This document shows positions 7,150 to 14,659 of a stretch of DNA of 16,458 nucleotides, piece by piece. A program made the position numbers and the translations under genes. The DNA comes from Alphaproteobacteria bacterium UBA7371 (lineage in GTDB: Bacteria; Pseudomonadota; Alphaproteobacteria; UBA8317). The stretch lies in assembly GCA_002469865.1 (NCBI GenBank), contig DKOD01000029.1, positions 1 to 16,458 on the forward strand. The letters are read 5' to 3'. The notes under the pieces are model-generated. The model saw only the letters and a program-made list of their open reading frames with translations. It had not been told where the DNA came from and made no database searches. Each line of letters opens with the position of its first letter. The stretch's first letter is position 1.

Positions 7150-7949
7150 AAGATGGCCAATATCAAGATGGGCAAAAACATGCTGACCAACAAAATCTTG
7201 AGCAGTTCGGTGGGCATGATGCGGCCTTTGTAAAGGGCATCGGGCACGCGTCGACGTGATAGGGAAAGGGTTAAGCCGACCATGGCAAGATGGATGGTTG
7301 GTGCCAGGGCCATGATAAAGGCATTCCATGACAAAAGGCCAATGGCAAAAGCCATCAAGCCTGCCGTTGCGCTTGGTCCCCAAAAAAGCATGGACAACCA
7401 ATCGTCCATGGAAGGGTAACGCCTGTCGATGAGGGTGAAAGCCCGACCTGTGGCTTGCAGTTTTTTTAAGGTTCCCCGAGATGGGTTGACCAGGTAAATA
7501 TTGCGCGCGTCGGGAAAAACCTTGAGGTCTTGGTTGGAATTGCCAGCATAGTCAAAGCCGCCAGGACCAAAAAGTTCAACCAATTTCTGTCTTTTGTTAT
7601 CGGCCACAAAATTGATTTGCCCATCGGAGCCATGGCATGTGCTCTTGAAGGGCAAATGTTCCGCAAGCCGCTCCAACACCAATTGATCTGTTCCCGATGC
7701 AAGAACCACCTCGCGATCATTGGTGAGTGCAATAACCCGTTTGTCCGTGGGAAGGACAGCCACATCAATGTTGTACATTTGTGTGATGGCTCTTTTGATT
7801 TTTGCCCGATCCGCCCGCTTGGTTATGATCAGCACTAGGGTTCTCAGCGGATGGCGAAGGAAGGACTGAATCAATTGCTCCAGCGAGATATCCGACAGGA
7901 TGAGGGTCCCATCTACATCCAACACCAAGGGCACATCATTCTTACTCAT
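7146..7949 (-). CDS. HAD-family phosphatase with C-terminal membrane segment (UbiA-associated HAD type)
   Basis: Probable Mg-dependent phosphohydrolase; substrate unknown. Chosen start MSKNDVPLVL at 7949 gives 267 aa; an upstream in-frame extension would overlap the preceding gene. HAD motifs: DVDGT (11-15, nucleophile D11, acid D13), LASGTD (83-88), Lys119 or Lys122, and DYAGNSNQD (133-141). The sequence around these motifs resembles the HAD domain fused to UbiA-like prenyltransferases (compare SGTDQLVLERLAEHL and GFDYAGNSNQDLKVF). The full UbiA domain is absent; instead about 85 residues follow with hydrophobic segments at about 196-230 and 249-267. It is third in a minus-strand operon, seven bases after the TIGR02186-like gene, so it may act on an envelope substrate. 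The missing prenyltransferase part could be ancestral absence or loss. Confidence 0.75.
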   Translation of the reverse strand: MSKNDVPLVLDVDGTLILSDISLEQLIQSFLRHPLRTLVLIITKRADRAKIKRAITQMYNIDVAVLPTDKRVIALTNDREVVLASGTDQLVLERLAEHLPFKSTCHGSDGQINFVADNKRQKLVELFGPGGFDYAGNSNQDLKVFPDARNIYLVNPSRGTLKKLQATGRAFTLIDRRYPSMDDWLSMLFWGPSATAGLMAFAIGLLSWNAFIMALAPTIHLAMVGLTLSLSRRRVPDALYKGRIMPTELLKILLVSMFLPILILAIF

Positions 7950-7956
7950 ATGAAGC

Positions 7957-8664
7957 TCATTTGCGTCCAAATATTTGGGCGGCGCCAAGACCCACCAAAA
8001 TCGCCAACAACACACCAAGCAAGCCATAAACCCATCCATGATCCATGGCGAGGGAATAGAGTGATCGCTCTGTATTGCCCCGTCCCAACCGAAAGGTTAG
8101 GTCATGGCGGCCTAATTCTTGCCCCTGAAAATAGGCGATGCTTGTCACTTGATAAAGGCCTATGGGGGCGGTTGAGGGAACTGGGATTTTCACCTTAAAA
8201 AGGTTGCCGGCACGCCAGAGCACCGAATTATCTATCTTGACCAATTGCTGGCGCTTGGCAAGGCCATCACCCAGGGCAGCGACCTGTGCTGTGTCCAATC
8301 TTGGTTTCAGATTGCGTGCCAAATATTCGTACAAATTGGGGTGGGTTTTGGCAGGCAGGTCAGTGGTGTTGGCTTCAATCAATAAAGAGGGAAGTTCTAT
8401 TTGGCCAATCTTGCTGTTGCTCCAAACAGGCCCCAGGGCATGATTTGCAAACATGTCTGCTTTGATGGTTGGTCCAGTCATGCGCACCACCACATCCACT
8501 TGGGCACGGTCAAAATAATTATCCAGAGAGCCGATGACCACCACCTCTGTGCCGTCAAAATCTGGCTCCACGTCAAATAATGGCTCAGCGATCTCGGTAA
8601 ATATGACCGCATGACCCAGTTGTGGGATTGCAAGAATGAGGAAGGCAAACAGCAACGACCTCAT
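7957..8664 (-). CDS. TIGR02186-like (Alph_Pro_TM) membrane-anchored periplasmic protein
   Basis: Conserved alphaproteobacterial protein of unknown biochemical function, typically found next to TauE/SafE-like permeases, as here. The 235 aa product has a signal peptide (MRSLLFAFLILAIPQLGHA), a long extracytoplasmic region with a beta-rich opening (GTEVVVIGSLDNY, VDVVVRMTGP), a middle helical region, and a single C-terminal transmembrane helix (about residues 211-231) ending in FGRK. This predicts a periplasmic domain anchored at its C-terminus. Its ATG overlaps the permease stop by four bases (ATGA), implying translational coupling. A role as a partner or folding/targeting factor for the permease is inferred from the conserved pairing, not shown by the sequence. 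Confidence 0.8.
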   Translation of the reverse strand: MRSLLFAFLILAIPQLGHAVIFTEIAEPLFDVEPDFDGTEVVVIGSLDNYFDRAQVDVVVRMTGPTIKADMFANHALGPVWSNSKIGQIELPSLLIEANTTDLPAKTHPNLYEYLARNLKPRLDTAQVAALGDGLAKRQQLVKIDNSVLWRAGNLFKVKIPVPSTAPIGLYQVTSIAYFQGQELGRHDLTFRLGRGNTERSLYSLAMDHGWVYGLLGVLLAILVGLGAAQIFGRK

Positions 8665-9569
8665 GGCGCCACCAAAAATTTGAAACTGTAAGGATGGGCC
8701 GGTGGTTCCAGCATGGTGAGAAACATTTGCACGCCCACACCAAGCACCAGCAATGCCAGCAGAATACGTAATTGTTCGCCGCGCAATTTTGATCCAATGG
8801 ACAAGCCTATTTGGGCACCAATCGCCCCACCGAGCATGAGAATGAAGCCAAGCACAATATCAACGGATTGGTTTGTTACCGCTTGCATGACCGATGTGGC
8901 AGCAGCCAGGATGAGGATTTGAAACATGGAGGTTCCAATAACCACAGCTGTCGGCATGCCCAAAAGGTAAATCATGGCAGGGATCATGATGAAGCCACCA
9001 CCAACACCCATAATGGCGGCCAACAAACCAATAAAAAACCCAATCACCAGGGGGGGAATGATGCTGATGGCTATACGCGATCTTGGAAAGACCATCGATA
9101 AGGGAAGCTTATGCAGCCATGTCCGGCGTGGTTTCCGCGCTGGTTTGGTTCTCTGGCGAAGCGCATTGACCCCTTCCACGAGCATCAGGCCACCAATAAC
9201 GCTCAAAAACACCACATAAAGTGCAGCCACGGTGAAGTCGATTTGGCCCACCGAGCGCAGATATCGAAACAACAGCACCCCGATAAAGGAGCCGACAAGA
9301 CCACCTGCCAAAAGAACCAAGCCCATGCGCATATCCACATTGCCGCGTTTCAATTGGCTGACCATGCCGGACATGGATGATGCGACCACCAGATTTGCCT
9401 GGCTGGCCACCGCCACCGGCGCGGGGATGCCCATGAAGATGAGAAGGGGGGTGAGCAAAAAGCCCCCGCCAACACCAAATATGCCAGACAGAATGCCCAC
9501 CAACGCGCCTAACCCCAAAAGCAGGAAAAGGTCGATGGAAAGTTCCGCGATGGGAAGATAGATTGGCAT
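8661..9569 (-). CDS. TauE/SafE-family anion permease (sulfite exporter-like)
   Basis: Inner-membrane permease of the TauE/SafE family, whose members move sulfite, sulfoacetate or other small organosulfur and carboxylate anions. From MPIYLPIAEL at 9569 the product is 302 aa with about eight hydrophobic helices. It has the two internally repeated glycine motifs of the family, FGVGGGFLLTP (31-41) and the second-half copy MGVGGGFIMIP. A cytoplasmic basic loop (RQRTKPARKPRRTW) separates the halves. A longer reading from 9647 is possible but would overlap the divergent gene's start and lacks a ribosome binding site. It heads a three-gene minus-strand operon with the TIGR02186-like and HAD genes. 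The transported substrate cannot be read from the sequence. Confidence 0.88.
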   Translation of the reverse strand: MPIYLPIAELSIDLFLLLGLGALVGILSGIFGVGGGFLLTPLLIFMGIPAPVAVASQANLVVASSMSGMVSQLKRGNVDMRMGLVLLAGGLVGSFIGVLLFRYLRSVGQIDFTVAALYVVFLSVIGGLMLVEGVNALRQRTKPARKPRRTWLHKLPLSMVFPRSRIAISIIPPLVIGFFIGLLAAIMGVGGGFIMIPAMIYLLGMPTAVVIGTSMFQILILAAATSVMQAVTNQSVDIVLGFILMLGGAIGAQIGLSIGSKLRGEQLRILLALLVLGVGVQMFLTMLEPPAHPYSFKFLVAP

Positions 9570-9645
9570 CAGCAGGTTCCGGTCCTCATTTGTGTAAGCG
9601 CTATTGGACAACGGAATTTGTTGCAAGCTTGATGGGGCAATAAAC

Positions 9646-9921
9646 ATGCTGATTAATCATTTGGTAAAGGCAGGGCTTTCCGGGGCTGTGGGCGGCATCA
9701 TTTTTGTGGTCGCCCTTCTGGTAAGTGATGCCTTTGGCATCGGCAGCATGATCATTAAGTCCCATTTGGGCGGTGTGGCCTTGGCGATGCTGACGGTGGG
9801 TGTATTGTTAACCTTTGCTGCCCTGGCCATGGGGGTTTCTGTGATGACCCTTGCTTGGGATTGGGATGGCCTTGAGGATGCAGATCATGGTCAAAAGGGT
9901 GACAGCGACAGGCCGATGTGA
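9646..9921 (+). CDS. Small two-helix inner-membrane protein, unknown function
   Basis: A 91 aa protein starting MLINHLVKAGLSG. Two hydrophobic helices are evident, at about residues 8-28 (GGIIFVVALLVSDAFG) and 40-70 (ALAMLTVGVLLTFAALAMG). A short acidic/polar tail follows (DWDGLEDADHGQKGDSD). A start at 9604 is possible but would add a poor N-terminus and run into the divergent permease's promoter region. The ribosome binding site is weak. It is divergent from the TauE/SafE permease and sits 68 bases before hisS, so it might share that transcript. I do not recognise a named family; codon use matches the neighbours, so it looks like a real resident gene. Confidence 0.65.
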   Translation: MLINHLVKAGLSGAVGGIIFVVALLVSDAFGIGSMIIKSHLGGVALAMLTVGVLLTFAALAMGVSVMTLAWDWDGLEDADHGQKGDSDRPM

Positions 9922-9989
9922 GATAGAGATTTGCCTAACCAAAAGCCAAGGCCCTACCGGCCGCGCAAATCGTTGTCGGGATAAATAAC

Positions 9990-11468
9990 ATGGCAAACCC
10001 CAAGCAGAAAAAGCCAAAAGCCGAATTGCCCCGGGGCTTTCAGGATTTGTCGGGACGATCCTTGGAATTGCGCAAGAAATTGCTTGAAACAATTGGTGCA
10101 ATTTACCATCACCATGGTTTTGAAGCCTTGGAAACGCCCATCATCGAGCGTTTGGAGGCCCTGGGTAAGCATCTTCCAGATGTGGATCGTCCCCAGGGGG
10201 GCGTTTTTGCTTGGCGCGATGATGACGATGATTGGGTTGCCTTGCGCTATGACCTTACCGCCCCTTTGGCCCGTTATGTTGCAGAGAACAGACAATTTTT
10301 GCCAAGGCCATTTCGGCGGTTTCAGGCAGGTCCCGTTTTTAGAAATGAAAAGCCAGGCCCAGGCCGTTTCCGGCAATTTACCCAATTTGATGTTGATTCC
10401 GTGGGGACTGCCAACATCCAGGCTGATGGGGAGCTTTGTTTGATTCTGGCCCGTTGTCTGCGGGCGATTGGCTTTGCCGATGATGAATATGTGGTGCGGG
10501 TGAATGACCGCCGCTTGTTGGATGGCTTGTTGGATGTTGTTGGTCTTGAGGGTGATGAGCGTCGTGGCGATGCCATGCGGGCCATGGACAAATTTGATCG
10601 TCTTGGCGAAGCCGGCGTCCGGGCTTTGTTGGGGCCTGGGCGTAAGGATGAATCCGGGGATGAGGCCCCTGGTCTTGGGCTTGATGCTGCGCATATCGAT
10701 CGGGTGATGTCATTTTTGCTTGCCAATAAGGGGCAAGATGCCGACCAGCTCTTAAGCCAGTTGGGGCAACTTCTTGATGGGCATGGGCCAGGGCTTGAAG
10801 CCTTGGAAGATTTGGCAAGGTTGGCCGTTCTTGTGAAGTCTGACGCCGAAATTGGCCATATGATCCGCATTGACCCTTCGGTGGTGCGTGGCCTTGGTTA
10901 TTACACGGGCATGGTGTTTGAGGCAGAGCTGACTTTTCCGGTTATGAATGCCAAGGGGGAAGAGGTGGTTTTTGGTTCGGTTGCCGGCGGTGGTCGCTAT
11001 GACGGCTTGGTCTCGCGGTTTGGGGGCGAGCCCATGCCTGCCACGGGCATGTCCATTGGTATCGACCGCTTGGTAAGCGCCATCATCTCCCGTGGGGATG
11101 GTCAGCAGCATGGCTTTGATGGGCCAGTGGTGGTGGTGAATTTTGGCGGTCCTGACGATGTTGCAGCCATGGAGCTTGCGGACATGCTTCGCCGTGCAGG
11201 TGTGCGGGCAGAGGCTTATGTGGGCGATGCCGGTTTGAAGGCTCAGATGAAGTATGCAGACCGCAGAAAGGCCCGTTTTGTGTTGTTGGAAGGTGAGGAT
11301 GAGCGTGCCCGTGGTGTGGTGACCATGAAGGATCTCGCCGTGGGGTCTGAATTGGCCCAGGATATTTCTTCAAGAGCCGAATGGCTTGCTGGCCAACCGG
11401 CCCAGCAAGAAGTGCCACGGGATCAGTTGGCCGAGCTTTTGCTGGGTTTTCAAGGAGAACAAATGTGA
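9990..11468 (+). CDS. hisS: Histidyl-tRNA synthetase, alphaproteobacterial atypical type
   Basis: Class II synthetase that charges tRNA-His with histidine. Product 492 aa. The N-terminus has ELPRGFQDLSG (motif 1 region). Motif 2 is at about 111-140, with GPVFRNEKPGPGRFRQF, whereas ordinary bacterial enzymes have an FRHERPQKGRYRQF-type loop. The histidine-specific motif RGLGYYTG follows, then motif 3, GGGRYDGLVSRFGG with GMSIGIDRL. The C-terminal anticodon-binding domain starts near VVVVNFGGPDD and contains LKAQMKYADRRKARFVLL. The RNEKPGPG loop is the signature of the divergent HisRS found in a clade of Alphaproteobacteria whose tRNA-His lacks the usual G-1. The stop overlaps the hisZ start (TGATG), forming an operon with hisZ and hisG. 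A GGGA element about eight bases upstream supports the start. Confidence 0.95.
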   Translation: MANPKQKKPKAELPRGFQDLSGRSLELRKKLLETIGAIYHHHGFEALETPIIERLEALGKHLPDVDRPQGGVFAWRDDDDDWVALRYDLTAPLARYVAENRQFLPRPFRRFQAGPVFRNEKPGPGRFRQFTQFDVDSVGTANIQADGELCLILARCLRAIGFADDEYVVRVNDRRLLDGLLDVVGLEGDERRGDAMRAMDKFDRLGEAGVRALLGPGRKDESGDEAPGLGLDAAHIDRVMSFLLANKGQDADQLLSQLGQLLDGHGPGLEALEDLARLAVLVKSDAEIGHMIRIDPSVVRGLGYYTGMVFEAELTFPVMNAKGEEVVFGSVAGGGRYDGLVSRFGGEPMPATGMSIGIDRLVSAIISRGDGQQHGFDGPVVVVNFGGPDDVAAMELADMLRRAGVRAEAYVGDAGLKAQMKYADRRKARFVLLEGEDERARGVVTMKDLAVGSELAQDISSRAEWLAGQPAQQEVPRDQLAELLLGFQGEQM

Positions 11469-12547
11469 TGGTTGCTGAGCAATTTGCAAAAATCATGAAA
11501 GCCTCCGGTGCCGTGGCTTTGAACATTGGTGAGGTTTTGCCAGCCCGCCCATTTTTGGAAGCAGCGGGCGAATATCTTGGCGCCCGAATGGTCTTTTTGG
11601 AGGGATCAAGCAATGTGCGACGTTGCTTAACCCCTGACTTGACCATTGCTGCCTGCTTGGCGCGGATTCACGCCAGCGATGATGATCCCTCTGGCCGGTT
11701 TTGGTATTCTGGCAACGTGTTTCGCGAGTCTGAAGATGAAAGCCTTGTGATCAAACGCCGTGATATTGGCATGGAGTTGATCGGAGAGGATTCTTCGCCC
11801 GAAGCCCATCTGGGCATGTGTGACCTTTGGTGGCGGCTGTTGCCCGGCAAGGTTCAAGAACAAGTGCGCGTTTATGTTGATGACCGTGACATGTTTGCCA
11901 TGTTGCTTGAGGATCTTGCGGTTGCTGGTCCACTCCGCCGGCGCCTTCTGGCGGCCTATAACCGGCCGGACCAATTGCGTGCCATGATCAATGGGGGCAT
12001 GGAGCCGCGTCCTTCCACCCATTTGAATATTGCCAAAATGGCCGTCACCCTTGGCGTTGATAAGGGCATGGAATTTTTGGCCAATTGGGTGAACACCCAA
12101 AGCGACGGGGTGACCGTGGGTCGAAGCCTGGAAGAAATATGCGATCGGCTTTGGATGCTGGGTGAGTTGGAAGCAGCCGGTGGACTGGATGAAAGCCAAA
12201 CAACGGTGTTAACAAATTTCCTCGCCCTTGAATGCCCAATGGCAAATCTTCCCAGCCTTTTGGCCGAACGGCAAATCAAGGTTGGGGGTCGGTTGCTCGA
12301 ATTGATTAAGGCCTATGCTGAGGAGGCTGGCCAAATGAATTGGGAGCCTGAGCGTCTGATTTTTCGTCCAGCAAATGCTGAGCGGCTTGATTATTATAGC
12401 GGTTTTTCCTTCCAAGCGGTTACCAAAAACCGTGAGCGCGTGTTTGCCGGTGGCCGTTATGACGGCCTGATGGAGCAGCTGGGTGGGACAGCCATGCCAG
12501 CCTATGGCGGCTCCATCAATCTTGATGTGCTGGAGGCGCTGTCATGA
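11468..12547 (+). CDS. hisZ: ATP phosphoribosyltransferase regulatory subunit
   Basis: A catalytically inactive HisRS paralogue that binds HisG and confers activity and histidine feedback in histidine biosynthesis. From ATG at 11468, 359 aa. It retains class II core features: LTPDLTIAACLARI, the motif-2-like segment FWYSGNVFRESEDE (lacking the RNEKPGPG loop), RRDIGMELIG, the RLDYYSGFSFQAV equivalent of the histidine motif, and GGRYDGLMEQLGG with PAYGGSINLDVL. It ends soon after motif 3 and has no anticodon-binding domain, which fits HisZ rather than a second HisRS. The start shares one base with the hisS stop (TGATG) and the stop overlaps hisG by four bases (ATGA), so all three are probably translated together. 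Confidence 0.92.
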   Translation: MVAEQFAKIMKASGAVALNIGEVLPARPFLEAAGEYLGARMVFLEGSSNVRRCLTPDLTIAACLARIHASDDDPSGRFWYSGNVFRESEDESLVIKRRDIGMELIGEDSSPEAHLGMCDLWWRLLPGKVQEQVRVYVDDRDMFAMLLEDLAVAGPLRRRLLAAYNRPDQLRAMINGGMEPRPSTHLNIAKMAVTLGVDKGMEFLANWVNTQSDGVTVGRSLEEICDRLWMLGELEAAGGLDESQTTVLTNFLALECPMANLPSLLAERQIKVGGRLLELIKAYAEEAGQMNWEPERLIFRPANAERLDYYSGFSFQAVTKNRERVFAGGRYDGLMEQLGGTAMPAYGGSINLDVLEALS

Positions 12548-13458
12548 ACCAAGACCGTTTGTTGGCCTTGCCCAGTAAAGGGCGCTTGAAGGAATCTGCA
12601 GAGGAATATCTCACCCAAAAATTGGGTCTGGCCATCAAAGGTGGTTCCCATCGGGGTTACACCGCCGATCTCTGGGTCGGGGCGCAAAGCTATCCTGTGA
12701 TATATCAGCAGGCGCGGGACATAGCCGAGGGTATTGTTGGTGGCAATATTGCCTTTGGCGTGAGCGGAATTGACCTTTTGGAGGAGGTCGGTGGCCGTGA
12801 GGGGCAAGATTATGAGATTCTTTTTCCATTGGGTTTTGGCCATGCTGATCTTGTGGTGGCGGTTCCTGATGCCTGGGTGGATGTGCGCTCCATGGCAGAT
12901 CTTGGTGAAATTGCTCAGGATTTTTTCCAGCGTCACGGCAGACGAATGCGTGTGGCCACCAAGTACCACCGGCTTACCAGGCGTTTTTTCTTGGATCATC
13001 ACGTGCATGAATTCCGCATTGTTGATTCCTCCGGTGCCACCGAAGGTGCGCCCTATGCTGGTCAGGCAGAGCTGATTGTTGATATCACATCCACCGGGTC
13101 CACCCTAAAGGCTAACGACCTAAGGGTCTTGGATGATGGTGTCATGTTGTCGTCCCAGGCTGTTTTGGTGGCGTCACTCAGCTGGAAGCAGACCACCAGG
13201 GAGGTTCGCCTTCAAGAATTGTTCATGGCCCTGCATCATGCCCAAAAGGCGGCCACAGCTTGCGTTTTGATTCAAGTCCAATCTGCAAGGCTGCCGCAAA
13301 GATTGCGCGAGGAGCTTGTCATCAAAAGCCTGGTGGTGGCTGCGGATCAAGGACGCTTCGTCTTGCCACGTGAACAGCTCGCCTCGCTGGTTGCCGAGGG
13401 TCTGTTTGCGCAGGAACATGCTGTCAGCATCAGTTCATTGGATTATGCCAGCTTTTAA
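12544..13458 (+). CDS. hisG: ATP phosphoribosyltransferase catalytic subunit
   Basis: Catalyses the first step of histidine synthesis, joining ATP and PRPP to form phosphoribosyl-ATP. Product 304 aa. Visible features are LALPSKGRLKE (7-17), the bilobal periplasmic-binding-like core (NIAFGVSGIDLLEE, FGHADLVVAVP), and the PRPP-binding loop VDITSTGSTL (179-188). The core ends near residue 210. Short-form HisG, the kind that needs HisZ, normally stops about there. This protein has about 95 further residues (ATACVLIQVQSARL...SISSLDYASF) in the position of the long form's ACT-like domain, but I cannot clearly see the ACT pattern. Overlap with hisZ (ATGA) supports HisZ-HisG complex formation. Confidence 0.93.
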   Translation: MNQDRLLALPSKGRLKESAEEYLTQKLGLAIKGGSHRGYTADLWVGAQSYPVIYQQARDIAEGIVGGNIAFGVSGIDLLEEVGGREGQDYEILFPLGFGHADLVVAVPDAWVDVRSMADLGEIAQDFFQRHGRRMRVATKYHRLTRRFFLDHHVHEFRIVDSSGATEGAPYAGQAELIVDITSTGSTLKANDLRVLDDGVMLSSQAVLVASLSWKQTTREVRLQELFMALHHAQKAATACVLIQVQSARLPQRLREELVIKSLVVAADQGRFVLPREQLASLVAEGLFAQEHAVSISSLDYASF

Positions 13459-13478
13459 GTCTTCATTTCTGGCCTGGC

Positions 13479-13498
13479 ACAAAAAATTTCACTTTTGT
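13479..13498. repeat. AT-rich inverted repeat upstream of MarR-like gene
   Basis: ACAAAA (13479-13484), 8-base spacer, TTTTGT (13493-13498), between hisG and the MarR-like regulator. MarR proteins bind short palindromes near their own genes, so this is a candidate autoregulatory site. In an AT-rich stretch such a repeat can arise by chance. It is not a convincing hisG terminator, because the stem lacks GC pairs. Confidence 0.25.
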
Positions 13499-13556
13499 CA
13501 AAAAAATGCCATGAACATTGTGTAACGCCTTTCCATTGCACATGGGAGGGACGCAC

Positions 13557-13913
13557 GTGGACCAAGCACCTATCATTCCATTATTGGAAGCCATAGAGCT
13601 TTTTAAATGCTCGACGCCCATGTTCCAGAGCAAATTTGACTATGCCATTTTGGTGCTGGTTGCCGGTGCGGAGCGGCGAAGCGAAGATTGCACCATGACC
13701 CAAATTCAGCGCAGACTTGGGGTTTCCTACCCCACGGCAAGAAGAGCCATTCAAAGATTGGTCGATGTGAAAATCGTCAAGATTTCGTCATCCCAAGAAG
13801 ATAGTCGTTCAACCTGTCTGGTTTTCACTGAAAATGGGCGCCAAAAATTTGGTCAATTCGCCGACCAGGTCTCCTTGGAATTTACCAGGCTCAAACCTGT
13901 GTTGTCTGCTTGA
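13557..13913 (+). CDS. MarR-like winged-helix transcriptional regulator
   Basis: A small DNA-binding regulator, 118 aa from GTG at 13557, which is preceded by GGGAGGG at ideal spacing. A longer reading from a TTG at 13518 or the ATG at 13542 is less likely because of that ribosome binding site. An N-terminal helical part is followed by a helix-turn-helix at about 47-69 (MTQIQRRLGVSYPTARRAI) and a wing at about 72-95 (KISSSQEDSRSTCLVFTENG). The SQEDSR-to-TENG pattern is typical of MarR wings. Ligand and targets are unknown. It stands alone after the his operon, and its 3' end overlaps the convergent DUF3108-type gene by 61 bases. Confidence 0.75.
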   Translation: MDQAPIIPLLEAIELFKCSTPMFQSKFDYAILVLVAGAERRSEDCTMTQIQRRLGVSYPTARRAIQRLVDVKIVKISSSQEDSRSTCLVFTENGRQKFGQFADQVSLEFTRLKPVLSA

Positions 13914-14659
13914 GGCGCAACAGCTTGATCCGTTTGGACTATTAAACCATCACGTTTTAAATAAAAGCGTTTTGCCCGAACCACCCCAATTGGTGCTTCA
14001 AGCCTAAATCCTTGTGGCAAATACACATCCCCAATTTGGGTGAAAGAGACACCTGTAAGGCGTCCACGTGGATCGCTTCCGTATTTTTTGGTGAAGCCAC
14101 CAAGCCGTTTTGATTTTAGGCTGCAACCTTCATCATCACCATCAACGAACCGAACGGTGGATAATCTTCTGCCGTCAAAAAGTTTTTCCGATAAAGCACA
14201 ACCCACGGGTCGTGCCTGGCCGAGGATCAGGCGTCCGATAAAGGTAAGAGGGTCGACCACACCACCGATCATACCCGCGGGAAGGGGCGTCTGTTCCAGC
14301 TCATCATGGGAGGGAGACACCGACCAAGATATCACCTGCTGGTCGCGGTAAGTGGCATAAGCCCCGCGGCGGCTATCGCCAAGAACACCCTCATGGCTAT
14401 GACGCAGGGGAATAAGTAAGCCGCTGGCATCCACATAACCGCGTGTGATGGCCTGGCCGCCCCAATCGACCATGGCACCAACAAGGCCCGTGGTGTTGCC
14501 ATGACCAGATATTTCATAGCGCTGATTGTCCCAGGTCATGGAATAATGAAGTTGCGCCAGTTCAATGGGACCCCATGTGAGGATAAAACCCATATCCAGA
14601 CGCTCTTTGCCATGCAGGATGCCTGGAAACAGAAGGGCCAGAATGAACAATATTCTCAT
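13853..14659 (-). CDS. DUF3108-type secreted/periplasmic protein
   Basis: Protein of unknown function, 268 aa from MRILFILALL at 14659. A cleavable signal peptide ends near GILHG (about residue 16). The mature region has the beta-rich pattern of the DUF3108 family: an opening RLDMGFILTWGPIELAQLHY, then RYEISGHGNTTGLVGAMVDW, GLLIPLRHSHEG, a middle block PLTFIGRLILG, and a late RLTGVSFTQIGDVYLPQGFRL. This suggests a periplasmic, possibly lipid-binding or envelope protein. Its ATG overlaps the ceramidase-like gene's stop by four bases (ATGA), so the pair is co-translated. The last 20 codons overlap the 3' end of the MarR-like gene on the other strand. Family assignment is by pattern and moderately sure. 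Confidence 0.7.
   Translation of the reverse strand: MRILFILALLFPGILHGKERLDMGFILTWGPIELAQLHYSMTWDNQRYEISGHGNTTGLVGAMVDWGGQAITRGYVDASGLLIPLRHSHEGVLGDSRRGAYATYRDQQVISWSVSPSHDELEQTPLPAGMIGGVVDPLTFIGRLILGQARPVGCALSEKLFDGRRLSTVRFVDGDDEGCSLKSKRLGGFTKKYGSDPRGRLTGVSFTQIGDVYLPQGFRLEAPIGVVRAKRFYLKRDGLIVQTDQAVAPQADNTGLSLVNSKETWSAN

Noticed and set aside
7950..8039. N-terminal extension of the HAD protein (MDGFMACLVCC...)
   Set aside because: It lies within the upstream TIGR02186-like gene and reads as its shifted frame; the MSKND start places the HAD nucleophile at the normal distance from the N-terminus.
9954..10694. Minus-strand open frame of 246 codons inside hisS
   Set aside because: Shadow of hisS; low-complexity translation with no family features and no ribosome binding site context.
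11381..11467. Upstream start for hisZ at 11381
   Set aside because: The extension overlaps the conserved end of hisS; the TGATG junction at 11466-11470 gives a better coupled start.
11627..12199. Minus-strand open frame inside hisZ
   Set aside because: Antisense to a confidently assigned gene; no recognisable motifs.
9990..12547. hisS followed by a second HisRS copy (duplicate synthetase)
   Set aside because: The second gene lacks the synthetase-specific motif 2 loop and the anticodon-binding domain and is coupled to hisG, so it is HisZ.
12502..13008. Minus-strand open frame across hisZ/hisG
   Set aside because: Antisense to two coupled genes and lacks protein-like features.
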